DNA of 64,000 bases from Desarmillaria ectypa (Eukaryota > Basidiomycota > Agaricomycetes > Agaricales > Physalacriaceae): contig JAUDYN010000006.1 of the NCBI GenBank assembly GCA_030407005.1, positions 186,001 through 250,000 of the forward strand, given 5' to 3'. The notes below the pieces were generated by a model. It had not been told where the DNA came from. It did not search any database and saw nothing but the letters and a program-made list of their open reading frames with translations. Both the position numbers and the translations under genes were made by a program. Shown here in pieces: positions 22,195 through 35,285 of the stretch (position 1 is its first letter; each line of letters starts with the position of its first letter).

Positions 22195-24492
22195 GGTGAA
22201 TGAGGTGGAAGGAAGAGGGTACCGTTCGACGAGTGATATATGGTCAGAGTTTATACAGGCGTGAAATTCAACGGTCATTAAGGAAACGCTTGCGCCGTTA
22301 TATATTTTGCAGCATCAGGGAAGAAGCCAAGATCAATACAAATCCAGCAGATGCAGGGACGGGGAAGAAGATCACGCACAATACAACGTGTTTTCTTCGA
22401 TCAAAAGGACATGAGCTCGAATCAGCCGAAGAGGCCGTAAAGAGGCTCTCACTTTTGGGCCTTCGGCGTCGTCATAGCGAGACTTTGGCTGGCGGGGACA
22501 CAATATTGTAGCCGGTTGCAGTTCGGATGCGCCAATTATGATGTCCTGCGACGAATGCGCAGCTCATCTTTACAGCCTTGAGCTACTAGTGCAAGCAGAG
22601 GCGAGACCATTTTAAGACGTCAGAGTCACGGCAGAGTAAAAATCGAACCCCAGATAGTTAGAAGGGGGTGTACGGTTGCGGTCGGATAAAGGCGATATTT
22701 TGACGTGAGTATTTGGGGTCAAAAGGCGGCGGTATACAATTGAAAGCAGAGGTTCAAATAGACCCTGACAACTGCGAGAAGCGCCACTGGCACAAGTGGC
22801 GATGGCCGGTTGTCAAATAATTTGCGCCGGGTTTTCCGTGAGCGCACTGTGAGAAAGAGAACAGTCTACCCTATGAGATTGAACTTTGGATTAGAATGCG
22901 GGATGACGAAATTCAAGCGAATAGTCTCGAGCCTGGGGGCACCTGTAGCGCCTAAATCAATTCTTCGTATAAGCTGTATATTCTCCTGGATTTCGGATTC
23001 AAGTAATAAGCAAGATTTCAGAAAGTTTCTGTACGCTGTGAATCGCAGGAGTGCCCTTGATGCATTGATGGCGCAACGGACAAAGGGCAATTCCAGGAAA
23101 GGTACTCCGGGCCGGAGACGTAAGAAAAAAAATCTTTCCCACGTACACGAAAACAGAACCGTTAATGATGCTTAGGGAAATTTGCACGGAACCTATCGCC
23201 TAGGCCTACCATATTCTCGTCATTCTCTGTCAATTATCGGGCTTCGTACGCTTCAAAGTTTGCCTTCAGCCTTTCGTTCTGACCGTTCCGGCGGCTTTAG
23301 TTTTTTATCGTGGTGGGGCGTTTGTACAGTAAATGGCGCCCTCTACCCATTGTCGATGCTGGCAGGTGCGACTTTTTGCCTTCCTTCTCGTTAATGAATA
23401 CATAATCTGATCGTTTAGTGTTACGCCACAATGATATGATATTTCACCAGTACAGACATTTTTCGATCTTACTTCCGCTCTACACTCCTACAGAGATTGT
23501 TTGGACTCAAATATCAGCTTTACCGTAATGTTAGTGGGGGGTAAGTATTACAAGCGGTTTTCCAGGCACTGGGAGGTACCGGGTCATCGCATCGTCTGTG
23601 TATGCGACAATTCTTGTGTTCCTGTTACAGCGATTACGTTCCAAATTCAAGCGCCCTGCAAATGTCAAAAGTCCGAGAATATTATACATATCGTTGAATG
23701 ACTCTGAATCTGACGCAAATTCTGCCATCATAGAATCTGTATCGAGTCTATACACAATGCCCTTCAAGTTTGGGACGGAAAGGCGATTGTCGCGTAAGCC
23801 TCCCTCCCCCATCATTTGTCCATGGAATTGCTAGAATTTTCCTGTCAGCGTCAAGAATGTCATCCCTGGCAAGCCCCAGCTGAGGCTTCTAAATCCTAAG
23901 TGCCATCGAAAGAAATCACCTGATGTTCATTTGTAGTAAGCACCTGTTCCGAACGCGGGCAGTATATCACTAAGTATTGAGATGACGCGTTAAGGTGGCG
24001 TGTAGCGCACCTTTTCAACCTTCGCCTTCAGTTCGTGCGGTATGCATATTTTTTAAGTTGTCAAGCAATAAACTTTACTGAAGACCGGTGACTCAGTTGA
24101 CTTTCTGGAATTCTATAACGACTACATTATGACAGACAATTGGTGTACGAAGGTGACTGTTGATAGAGGTTCTTCTCTGTCGTTCGAACATACTCTATTC
24201 TCAATTTAATGGGTTACATGTGTCAGGTGTAACGCCCTCCACTTGTGTTCAAAATGACACAATTACTCATCCTATAGGCATCGAAGAAACGCGGGTTCCT
24301 GCAGTCACACATTTCAAGGTTCTTTGTACTGGGCGCCTTTTTGTGTACCAGGTGCTACTACCTCGAAGGAGTTACTTATGGTATTACGTTGAAGCATATT
24401 GTCGGTGCTTTGGGGCTATACCTCAATACATTTGTTGTAACTCAGAAATTTCAGAATATCCCGTCATGATTAAGGGCATATATTATCGGTAA
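22195..24492. other. Mostly unrecognised; possible membrane-protein tail
   Basis: The plus-strand frame 23598-23834 could be read as a spliced exon following a gtaagt...ttccag intron near 23540-23566. It would give a short hydrophobic helix (ATILVFLLQ) and a basic, Ser-rich tail, like the C-terminus of a membrane protein, but no upstream exons are convincing. The 22810-23175 frame has no recognisable motif. Confidence 0.25.
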
Positions 24493-25560
24493 TTACTGGG
24501 AACGATCCGTGCTCCGAATCAGTGCCAAATTAACGTACTTAGATATGAATAGCTGTCTATGCATATTCGAAACCCAGATGCCTCCCCGGTCTTTCGGCGG
24601 CGACGCTTGCCCGGGAATCAATTCTGTCAGTGATGAAACACCTTTCAATGAATTTAAACCAGAGACGATACGATCATAATCAAGCGTCCATCCTGAATAG
24701 ATCATGTTGACGAAACCAAGTGCGGTACCTTCTACTCCTCCGATATGCAGAGTGTGCACGCGAGGAACAATCATACCGAAATTCTCGGAGTGAGTATTCA
24801 AGGTGGGTGTGGCAACGTCTTCCATCTCTATGGTGTCTTCGTGTATATGAATAGGCAGAGCGCAATTCTTTCAGCTAGCGTGAGAGTCGCAAGAAGGGCA
24901 TGGGGAAGGTCCCCCATAAGGATCACACTGTGGCCAAAGTCGAGCACGTAGAGGATGACGAGAACGTTCTATGAGTCGACGTATGGCAGAGAAGGGCTTC
25001 TCGTTGCATGAAAAATATTGATACGTCTATAAAAGAATAAAACGTGCGTACAGCGCCTCTTCGTCGTTGCGGCGAGGAGTTGCTGCATTACTGGTTCATG
25101 GATATCAAAGACGCACGACAGATTTCAAGCATTGGTGATCTCGACTATTCACGACGACGAACTTGGTCAATTGGTCAAAAATGTATTCGGTCCGGCCCTC
25201 GCACGGTAAGACACCGGTTTGGGGGCTTGGCGTGGGGCGTCTCTGGAGGTCCGGCCCGTGATGAGAGATAGTGCTGTACGTACTGGTGCCAAAGAAGCGA
25301 GGTGAGGTCGAAGGTGTCGACGACCTCAAGCGGGCGAAGCTTGGAACGAGGCCAGACCTTCAAATTCTCCTGGTCTCCGATTTTTTTAGTATCTGTACCA
25401 AAAGCAGCGGATTAGGGTACCTCCAATCAGAGAAGGGAAGACAGACAAACTGGGCGAGATCCGAGAATCTCTGAGAAACGGGGATGCAGATTTCGGTTGC
25501 GTCTTGCAAAGCAATAGATAATCGATGGTCGTCAACTGGATTGGCAACGTGTTATGACTT
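24493..25560 (-). pseudogene. Degenerate F-box/LRR-type protein, relative of the 29.1-30.8 kb locus
   Basis: The frame 24825-24493 contains VPRVHTLHIGGV and FVNMIYSGWTLD, which correspond to VPRLHTLYLSGV and FVDMICSRWILD in the locus ending at 29101. Further upstream on the minus strand, shifted frames give AIRRLIERSRHPL (compare ATIHRLVDRSHSPL) and HIHEDTIEMEDV (compare ELHKDTIMPEV). A frame around 25175-25363 with LEVVDTFDL may be the middle of the same gene. At least three frame changes and missing N-terminal parts show it is a pseudogene of a local F-box family. Confidence 0.6.
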
Positions 25561-28500
25561 GATTTTGTGTCGTCATTATGAATGCCGATCAACAGTAGAT
25601 GATTGGCCGAGTATCAGTTGCGGTCCCAGTTGCGGTCCCAGATGTCGCACGTAGCATTTTCACCGAAGTTGGATTGTGTGATGAGCACGTTGATAAATGA
25701 CCGCAACGCGCCACCAACCTCCGTTCAATGGAACACAGCGCCTCTCTGCTGGCAAGAGAATGCCGACGAGCATGAAGGTCGTCTCTAAAGCTCCCTTTGA
25801 GAAAATGGGCGCTAGAGAGGACCATAAAGATTTAACTCAAGGCAAGACGCCAGACGGAGTTAGGGAGCCCTCATTCACGTACCGTCCGTGACAATGGAGC
25901 CAGATCAACGAGCCATATACTATGAACCACAGCTATCTAAGATCTCAGCCTCTGCTGGAGAGAAAGACTCCATATACTGTGCGGGAAATTAATGAACGCC
26001 ATAAGATGCGCATAGCAACACAGTGCGAAGTTTCACGAGATATGTGCCGCTTCGATAAGGACGAGTCATAGGCTACTTATCATGTGAGGTCAAATTGGAA
26101 GGGCGTCAATGTATTATCCTGCTCCAAGTTGGACGTTGGTAAACGAAAATTCGGATATGTTCACGTCTTGTACAGGAACCAGTTGACCGCCATTGGCGAG
26201 ATCTATGTCAATGCTACCTACAACGAAGAGAGATGTTCAGGTCTGACTAGTGTCAATCAGTCAGTTATTACCTTGAACATTGCAGAGTGGTATGAGATGA
26301 ATCGGGTGATTTGTAGGTCTGGGCACTCCACGTCAACTATGTAGCATTATTGATCGTGGTGCGAAAGAGAGAAGCGGCGCGGATACTTAACGACCCTGGA
26401 AATTTCCTTATATGGCCGCAGCCTCTACGGCTGGATAACCTCAGGACAACGTTGAACGCCGGCATTTATTTGGCTTTGGAGTCGGGTCCGAGTTACAATG
26501 AAAGTTTACCGGAAAATGTTAATTGTTGCTCGTGTAATGCATATAACACATAATTGGAGCAATACCGGAAAGATTCATTGAACTATCCTGAAACTTCTCT
26601 GACCTACAGAGTGCCAGACGCATGACAGGTCAGCTCAAAGCAGTTCCGCTGTGTTTCATCAACGATTAGTTCTTTCAATTAATGGTGATACTCTCAGGCG
26701 AGAGTCGCTCACTATCAATCCTCATTTTCTCCGAGATCGATAGGCGCCACGGCAACCTAATGTCATGTGTCTATCATCCAAGTAACTTACCTCCGACTGA
26801 TACAAGATAACAGGGAGGTAGTGAAAAGGCGATGGATGCTTCAAATACCTGGGATTATTTGTACGTTTATTCCGTTCTGAGGACAAGGAAAAGCTGTTGT
26901 ATCCTGTTCGTCCATTCGAGTTTTCAGTGAAGACACGAACAAAGTATACTCACTTGTGCACTATACAAGATCAGACGACGTATTGCTCCACCAGGAATCT
27001 ATCGCGGGGAATAAAATGTTTCCAGTAGGTTTTAGATCGAGTGAGTGTCAGATAAGTAGGAGATGATGTGATTTCAAACGGCCGGCTCGCTCTCGGGTCT
27101 TATCGTTGCATTATTCTGATTAACGAGTCTAGTCCCCTATTACTAGCCGAAAACCTCGATTTTCGAGGGTGGTGGCTCATTTAGAGGAAGTTCTCTTCTA
27201 TGATTTTAAGGGTTGAGTCCGACCTCCGAGCTCGTGTATACAGTTGCTATCGCACCGTTACTGAAGAGTTAAGTATGCAGACAGGGATGTACATTACGGA
27301 AGGGGGCCTTAGAGAATTATACAGACGTAGGGGCGTGGCTAGACGAAGCGCCTCGAGGACACTGGCACAAATTTTGGTTCAGTTTACGACATTTTCTGGC
27401 TGACACGTCGCGGAGAAAATTCTTGTGGCTGTAAAAAAAAAAGGGTACTGTAAAAGATCCATTGAAGAGCCGGTAAGCACGATGCAGAAATCCAGAAAGT
27501 CAACCTAAGCAACGCATGATGCTTCAGACCTTGTGAATTTAGCTACAAAGACGTACAAGGAGAAAGACGCAGTCGACTTGGAAACTGATAGAACCTTGAT
27601 AATGCCCAGCTCGATGAGCTTCATATCGCTAGTGTTATTACACCTGACGGTACTTGTCTCAATACAAAGAAGTAAATTTGAGACGGCGAAAGGACCATAC
27701 ACAATCCTGGAACAGTGAGTGCGATGGTTCAAGGTAGCAGACTATTTCATTTCGTTCAATTGCGAATTCCCTAGGGTTGACGACGAATTCAAGAAAGTAG
27801 AGGGGATACGGAGGGGATACGCAGCCTTAGGTGTTGGTGTTGAGTCCCAATAAGGAACGGCCGGGTCCACAGCCCTAACATGGCAAAGCCATGCGCTGTG
27901 GCCACGAAGGTCAGGATCAAAAATGCAACTTGATCACGTGTTAGTTGAAATCATACACTGAATTTCGAAATTCAGACTCTCGACGGTCCTGCGTCACATC
28001 GAGCTTCAGGCAACTCAGTCATGCTTCTGACTGGTAGCACATATATACTTTATGAGTTTGAATGTGCCTCATTCGAAGAAGAATCCGGTGTCCAAGGTTG
28101 TCGTTATGCCGCCTTTCTCGGGTGCCCCTCTTTGGGTTGCTGTGGAAAGCATTGTACATATCATTAATTACCTGGTGACGACATCGATGGAGGGACCACA
28201 CGTATATGTCAGATCACGGCGAACTCGCAAGGGATTACGGTTGTACTTGAGGCCGTACGTTATCGTTACCGTTTGTTCTCTCGGCATAGGAGCTGACTTA
28301 TTTTGGTTACTGGTTCCGTTGGTAGAAGGAGGGTCGGAAGGAAGCTGTAACTCAAGTGCTGCGTTCGATTCGGGACGGCTACACTCATGAGACTGGTTAT
28401 TCTGCCGGTCTTGTTTGTCAATTACCCTAATTGTCGACGGACGCTCCCTCGACTCGGACCGACTTTGTATGTGTGGGCTACTCTATTTCATACTCCACGC

Positions 28501-29100
28501 TAACGTTAAATAAGCCCAGTAAAATATGATGATACTTAACAGAGGTCTCCTTTCGAGGGTAACGTCACTGGCCGAGACCTTCCCCGGCTCGAACAAAAAG
28601 CACCATGACCCCTCCCGAGAGGCTCAGACAGTCTTCTCAATTCATAAACGGGAATCAGCTTGATGAATAGCCAAGTATCTTTACCACGGAGACTTAGATC
28701 ATGAGAAATAAACTTCCTTATCCACCAACGAATTCCAGAAGATAGTAGCTCAGAAATTGGGCGGTGTTGTTGTTATGGTTCCTGTGGACGAGAAGGAAAG
28801 CGCTCAGAGGGCGCTCATATGGGTCCAGGAGACGGGTATCTCCAATCACGAAATTGAGTCAGTTCAGAATTCAAGCTGGCCCTGTACAGCGCATGGTTGT
28901 TTTGAAGTTTGAATACGACTAAAGTCATGCGGTATGTCTATTTGGTTCCATTCTCACAAATAATGAATAGAGTCAGGCCAGGAAAACTAAGTTGCTGTTT
29001 CACGGATGTCGTGTACAACAGCGAAGGGCAATAAGATCCACTCAGGTTCACGCTGGAGCACATGGAAATTGTTTCCCTCAGGAAGTCAGGGACAATGGTA
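25561..29100. other. Unrecognised stretch with scattered short open frames
   Basis: No family could be named. A 12-bp unit (ttgcggtcccag) is tandemly doubled near 25617-25640. A frame at 28052-28390 has a hydrophobic segment (LGIGADLFWLLV). A frame at about 28732-28910 reads KLGGVVVMVPVDEKES and looks protein-like, but I cannot assign it. The rest is probably decayed gene or intergenic DNA. Confidence 0.3.
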
Positions 29101-30808
29101 CTAGTAAGTATAGTATTGGAGAACAGATTGACGAAACTCGCAAATTAAACCTTCCTCAATCCATTGGCTAATATCAAAAGCTTCCACGGCCATGCGTGAA
29201 TACTGTTCAAGAAATTTGTAGTCGTTGTCTATCTTTACCGATTTCAAACGCGATACAAGCTTTGAAAGACCTTCATCGAGAATCCACCTTGAACAAATCA
29301 TATCGACAAACAGAGATACCCCCGACTTTGCGACACCACTGAGATAGAGAGTGTGCAATCGCGGTACATTTATGACACCGGAAGCGGAATTTAGTATAAG
29401 TGCGAGGATGACTTCCGGCATAATAGTATCTTTATGCAGTTCGGTAAGCTGCAGGTCGTCCAGAGTGGGAATCGAGCGGATGGTATACAGCAACACGCCC
29501 TGCCGCAAAAATGTAGTAGGGTGAGTGGGGAATGGGAGCGGTCCACGAGACGGTGGATGGTAGCGAACGCCCCATCCAGATAGCTGGCAGTATTAACGGC
29601 TGGGCATGCCACCTTGAGTTGCAGAAGTATGGGTAAGGACAACCTGTCCATGACCTGCTGAATGACGATCTCGCCTCGGCCTCCGTGGCTCGTTTCGCAC
29701 CGTAGGTCCAAAAGACGATACTGTCGACGAAGGGAAGGGAGCCTAGCTCCATTTAAAGATAGCATCATGGACCGAGAACCACACTGTAAAATACAATCCT
29801 GGAGGTGTATCATCTGTTCAAGACTTGGGATATGGATAGATGCATCTGGGCCGTCGTTGCGATACGACCAGCAGCTGTAATCGGTAACCTGTTGCCATGG
29901 AAAAGAAAATGAATGGTTTGGATTGTCAATGTCCACAAACTCGAGTTCCCGCAGTCCGGGGCAAGATGGGAACAACTCTAATCGATCGTTGATATTTTCC
30001 GCGTCCGTGGAAAGAATGAAAAGAGTTTGTAAGGACGGAAGGGGAAGTTCCAGGGATGTGATGGTCTTGATCATTCTTGACGGAAGATACAAGCGAAGAT
30101 ATCGAATGCAATTCGAAAAGGAGTAAAGCATCATGGTCAACTGAGGAGGCAGGCCGTCAAATATATCCGAGTCCAGGCAAGAAATGATGATGGACAACGC
30201 TTTCCTGAGCGACCCAATTGTCGGCCGAGCCGTCGGACATATTGGTGATTGTTAGGACCGAAATTTGAGTTGGTGATGACAATATTGATAAACGACCATA
30301 GCTCAGGGGAGTTCAGTGCAACGCTCTTCCATTTGTCGCATACACCTTCGATAGCCCAGAGGGTGCTCTCTACTGAATGTAAATGCCAGCGAAAACTGGA
30401 CAGTGCACCAATGAGGGGATTCAGGGCCCAGCTTGCATGGGGGAAAGTAGGAAATTCGATGGTCTCATTAAATATGCGCGACCAAATCTCAGGCGGAAGA
30501 CGCCGGATGGGGCTAAGAAGGGTTTCCATTCGTGGATCTGCGCGGCAACTTCGTTCCGCAGAGCAATTATCTTCTGCTCGCTCGAAGAGATGTGTTGTTT
30601 GAGCACTACGAGGAGTTTTTCCAAAGCGGACTGTTCCTCATCGAGACTATCTATCCGCCTGTGGCACGAGGATATGATGTGTCTCAAGTCGGCTGCTTCG
30701 TCATCGGACGGCGCTTCATTGCATTTTTTTCAGATACGCAAGATCGGCTCTGGAGGAGATGTCCCCAATTGGGGAGGTAGTGGTCTCGCTATGCAAGGAA
30801 GGTATCAT
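29101..30808 (-). pseudogene. F-box protein gene with several single-base frame breaks
   Basis: Reading from an ATG at 30808, the product has a coiled-coil start (DLRHIISSCHRRIDSLDEE ...), then the F-box LSPIRRLPPEIWSRIF (around 30515). A leucine-rich body follows, then a C-terminal part ending at the stop at 29101. This is the usual architecture of the expanded Agaricomycete F-box family. The frame breaks about four times: near 30728 in a run of seven A, near 30523 in an A run, near 30200 at AAGCG, and near 29510 in a T run. Each is repaired by a single base and all other sequence is well preserved. Either it is a young pseudogene or these are homopolymer errors in the assembly. A decayed relative lies at 24493-25560. 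Confidence 0.75.
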
Positions 30809-32004
30809 GAAGTGATTAGGACAATCGCATCCCGCGCATGGAAGGAATTCGGAAGCAGGCATAGCTGGAAGAACAGCCAGGATCAGACCGATTCTGAGGA
30901 GGATAAGGATTACTTGCATAATATGGAACGGTTCGACTCTGGAACTAAGAAACAGTAGGCCAGTGGTGGTGGAGGGAAGAAGGATCGGGTCTCGGATCGT
31001 CTGATCCTGCGTGACATCAGATCATTCTTTTCGAATGAATATGAAAATGTGCATTTCCAGATATATAATGGCCAGCCGCACCACGTCTTCAGAACATGGA
31101 CAACAAAACATGATGGACGCAACGAAATGCAGGCCTTGATCAAGCACAGCTAACCATGCAATTAGTTCAGAGAATAAACTGCCGGGAGTAGTTCTCAGGC
31201 CTATGAAACCACAAAACGGGGAGGGGGAGGGGGGGTGTTATATTGTTAGAATGGTGGTTATGTCGGGGAATGGGAACGGGCAGCAGGAACAGGGAACAGG
31301 GAACAAGAATGATCGATGATGATGGGAAATAGCGTGGATGGGTGGTAGTGGAGGATGGATATCGTTCATGGATAGTGGTCACAAAATAGGGACGGGGAAT
31401 GATAACAATACTGTGGAATATGGAATCTGGAAAGGGATCACAGAACTGACGGGGAATAAGAATAATGTGCAATGGCATAGTGGTCGAACAGAAATGGTGG
31501 TGCAAGGTGATAGATATGGTCCTCCTTTTTGTGGATGCATTCGAGATGGTGGTCGTTGACGTTGACCGACACTGGCCAGGGCCTACTACTTGGGCCATCG
31601 CGATCGTTCGGACCAACTCGGGCCGCATTCCGTATTATCACGTGACACAGCGGAGCGGGTACGTCGGCCCGAACACACTAGCATGTCTTTCAAATTTCAA
31701 CGAGTCTGGGATAGAATGCAACTTTCTGCGCTCAACGTTCATACTGAACGTTGAATATTCAAAACGGAGAAGGTAACCCGAGTGTTCGCACTTCAATTCT
31801 TGTCTCCTACCTCACTTCTTGGTTTGGTACTTGCACACGGAGGACATAGATTTGCGGGTGGTTAGCTCTTTATTCCGCGTCTTTCTTCTGACTAACAGTC
31901 AGCGTTATGCAATTGAATCTAAACTTGCTTTGATTTAATGCTCTCAGGGTTCCCGACAGATTCACCGATTTCCAACATGTTTCTGCCGCGTCGCCGCTCC
32001 TGTC
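30809..32004. other. Intergenic with purine-rich low-complexity tract
   Basis: From about 31200 to 31640 the plus strand is strongly G/A/T-biased with runs such as GGGGAGGGGGAGGGGGGG (about 31218-31235) and repeated GGGAACA units near 31275-31305. The long minus-strand frame 31628-31167 (153 codons, rich in His, Ile, Pro, Ser and Thr) is a by-product of that bias. No gene is supported. Confidence 0.5.
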
Positions 32005-33389
32005 ATGCCTGAGTTTCCTCACGATGAAAATTTCCTTACTGTCCGGTCAGAAACAGAACTCTCCCCGAAAAAATCTAATCTAGAACAGAAAGAAATGTGT
32101 CTAAAGAATCGTTTTCACCTCCGCGAACCATTTCCGTCAAATTTCCTTTGGGCGGACATTATTAGAGGTCAGGAGTGCGCGTCTGTGGCGTGTGAATATT
32201 TGGCTCTGTGTTTATCCTCCATCGGCTTCGTTCTGTCCGCCACTTTCCTCTTACCGTCACTTTACGGACCTTTTCGAATTACACAGCCAAACCGGATCTC
32301 GACGCACAGTTATCGTTCAAAATCTTCCATACGATATCAGCAATGACATTGGCACGATTAAAGCCAATCCTGTCGAAACAATCATGCCGGGTAACGACCA
32401 GCTTACCGTTCGATTTCTCAGTGAAGAACTGGCGAGAAAATGCGTGAAGAGTGGCGCTGGCGCTGACTTCGGGTAGTCGTTGACGTTGGATGAAGAACCT
32501 TCGCCAAAGCTCAGTGGCTACGCCGCCGCCGCCATTGGATACTCTCACCTGTCATGCTGGATGACACTGAGAAATTTGCCCCAGGACATGCATGAAGAAG
32601 ACTTCACAGCGCATTCAATTCCCCGAGAAGTAGAGTACACCCGATTTGACCCCATGGAGCGGGAGGCACAGATTTGGTTTCTTGATATATGGAGAGCGAT
32701 GCAGGTAACGTCGTACATTTACTCTACCGTTTCTTCTGTGATCATTCTTTCCGTCAGGTTTGTCAACAAACATTCGGTCATTCTTACTTAATGAAGTGGT
32801 GCTGTCCTTTGAGCAACGAAACGAGGACGAATACCTGTTGCCTGACTGGTACCCCGAAGAGGACGTCAACCAGAGGAACGTGAAGCGGGCAGTTCGGATG
32901 TCCAATGTCACTAGTTTTGACGTGGCTCGTACCATTCGGAGCTGGATCCGCGATTTCGAAGAGAGCGGGCCGCACCATGTCCTCTTCTACAGTCTTTACC
33001 CTAAAAAAGTGTACGTCTTTTCTTCGGTCTCTGCTCGGAAGTTCGTTGAGAGGTATATGTCGGCGGTGCAGGGGATCGGTGCCCAGATGTCGTTAAAACC
33101 TCAGAGAAAACCCCTGCCTCGCAGTAAAATTACCGCTGTCGACCTTGGCGCTTCTATAGTACTCGGATTCGCTTGCACTGTAGCCAACGACGCAGTGTTT
33201 AAGAGTGTCACATGGCCTTCAACCGTAGTGGGGATACCAAATTATCCGAAGAATTCAGGTACGTGGTCCGTTGCTTCACTACGTCCTCCAGTGATGTTGA
33301 CAATCATCTTAAGCGGGTGCCTCTTATGGTTGGGTATTCCTGACATTCAACAGTGTCAACAATGCACTGAAATGCATCGTCGGGTTTGA
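32005..33389 (+). pseudogene. Tandem RRM-like protein gene, damaged
   Basis: A frame around 32310-32470 contains TVIVQNLPYDIS and LTVRFLSEELARKCV, which look like RNP2 and RNP1-side strands of an RNA recognition motif. After an in-frame TAG (32474-32476) the same frame continues with MTLRNLPQDMHEEDF and EAQIWFLDI, a second RRM-like half. A 54-nt intron (32706-32759) follows. The longest downstream frame (32760-33389, about 200 codons, including EEDVNQRNVKRAV and VLFYSLYPKKVYVF) is out of phase with a simple splice. The 5' part (32005-32346) is in a different frame again. The family looks like a basidiomycete RNA-binding protein, but one stop and at least two frame changes argue against function. 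Confidence 0.45.
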
Positions 33390-33788
33390 GAGGGATGAAA
33401 CAGACCGAGTTTGAGGGCGCCAGCATGAATTTCATGTGTGCACGGCACTTGGCCTCATTCGTCAAGACATACGGGGGTCGGGGTTCATAAGTGGATGCGG
33501 ATACCTTCCGTCTTCAATGAAACATGATATATGATATCTTTCTTCGAGGACGGTAATACGCTTACCAGGCTCCACCGCTATAAAAAGCGTATAAAATTCC
33601 ATTTTATTAATCTACAAACTCTGTGTGACTGTACCCGTAAGAAGAGCATGTAAAGATAAACTGGAAGTCAGAAAGCCCCGCTAGAGCAGTAACGGTTAGC
33701 CGTGATGGGTATGAACTCTAGGCAATAGGACTAACAATTCAGTAATCGGCTTTGAAGGAAACCAAAAGTCCAGAACTAGTAATATACA

Positions 33789-34491
33789 TGTCCCTAGTTG
33801 GAACCGGCATCCCGGCAGTAATGGCCGTCCGATGACATCGGTCCGAAAACCGGGACAAGTAGACTCGAGTATGATCGTGGTAGTAGGGATATGAGCTCAT
33901 ACCTGCCTGGTTTGCATCAGCAAGGGTAATAATGGTACCTAGAACTATTGGAAATGTAGAGAAAAGTAGAATAGTATAAATACCAGCTTGTAGCAGCAGG
34001 ACAGTAGGTTGCTGGCTCCCAGAATGCTACCAAGCGAATAGTATGGGTTTTATTGGCCAAGAGCTTCGAGTCGCAGACTCACCTGAAATAGAATTCAATT
34101 ACTGGGTCACTTTTGTGTGTGCAAGAGCAGTTAGCAAGCAATCAGCTCAGAAAGTTACAGACAGAAAGCCAAGACACAGACCAGAATCTGTGTAGTACCA
34201 ATAAAAACTGCAACCAGGCAGACAGTATCAGTTCAGACACTGCATCCAGGCAGTTAGTGCACATTCAGGGACTGCACCAGGCAGCCCGTCAGTGACAGAT
34301 TGTGTTCAGTAACACAGAAAGTAGCAACTTGTGTTGTTTCAAGTATATTCAGTAATACATATATTTAATTGCTACCAGGAATCTAATATCTTCAGTAAAA
34401 ACATTTGACCAGGTATAACTTACCCCCTTCGAACCGCAATTGTTGAGTGTGTTAGTGTGCGTAGTGTTATAGCACTTCGCACTTCTAGTAC
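33789..34491 (+). repeat. LTR-like sequence of the family found at the window start
   Basis: It begins TGTCCCTAG and has a TATAAATA box near 33977. A candidate end is AGTACA at about 34491. Bases 33829-33872 match window bases 1-44. No polyprotein lies beside it, so it is a solo LTR or a fragment. I could not find a clear target duplication, so both borders are approximate. CpG content is much higher than in the copy at base 1. Confidence 0.45.
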
Positions 34492-35027
34492 AGTCACCAC
34501 CCTTTCAAGGGCGGCCTCCCACATTTTGCCTTATAAATCTTCCTTGGTCCCCATTATTTTCAAGCATCGCATGGGATGTTTAGTCCGCGAAGACTCGCTC
34601 TATTGTCTCCGACATGGTAGGTACACTACATATTGATTTAACTCAAATCATAACAATGAATATTTCTTTTAATTCTTAGGAAATACATTTGTACAATAAC
34701 CATACTACATGACGATCGATCCTTTAGCACATTCCCTGATTGGAGTCAGCGGTGTATTTGATACCATTGATGGTCTTCTTCCCTCCCTGTTAGTTAATTA
34801 ATTCATTAGCCATCATTCCGGAGAAACCATAAGAATTGAAACACACATGGTCACAATCTCCGTTGATGATCATCGCGGACACTCAGTCTGCCTCAGTGAT
34901 TGTCCTCGTCAAGTTCTTTGTGTTCAGTGCATGCATATCTCACCTGTACCCGCATGAGCACCTCTCACTGTCTCCAAGCTACTCTTCAAGTCAGTAGGTT
35001 GACCAAGGAGAACAGACAGCTGTATTC
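34492..35027. other. Intergenic, nothing recognised
   Basis: AT-rich sequence between an LTR-like fragment and a solo LTR. No coding homology seen; it may be an older transposon relic. Confidence 0.4.
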
Positions 35028-35032
35028 ACCTT

Positions 35033-35280
35033 TGTTGTGAAAAACAGAGGATGAATAGATCAGTTCGTTCCCAGTTAGTACATGTGCAGTGTCAGGCCAA
35101 TAGTATTGCACTTGGCTGAGCTCTGCAAATGCATGCAGATGTACACTACTGTACCTACTTATATACTAAATGCTGATGTACTAGAATCTTCTACAACTTT
35201 CCTAATCTTTCTCTCTTAATCAGCAAGTTCGGCATGATGCCGGATTGCCATCATCTCGGCTCAACTCTCAAATTCCAACA
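35033..35280 (-). repeat. Solo LTR, family S, copy 1
   Basis: This is a 248-bp block with ends TGTTG/CAACA, read on the minus strand. It is the same sequence as the copies at 39105, 50788, 52862 and 61465. Flanks are ACCTT (35028-35032) and GCCTT (35281-35285), a 5-bp target duplication with one mismatch. A TATATAAG-type promoter box is inside. No internal retroelement sequence is attached. Confidence 0.85.
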
Positions 35281-35285
35281 GCCTT

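Noticed and set aside
31167..31628. 153-codon minus-strand open frame rich in His, Ile, Pro, Ser and Thr
   Set aside because: Arises from a purine-rich low-complexity tract on the other strand; composition is not protein-like and no motif is present.
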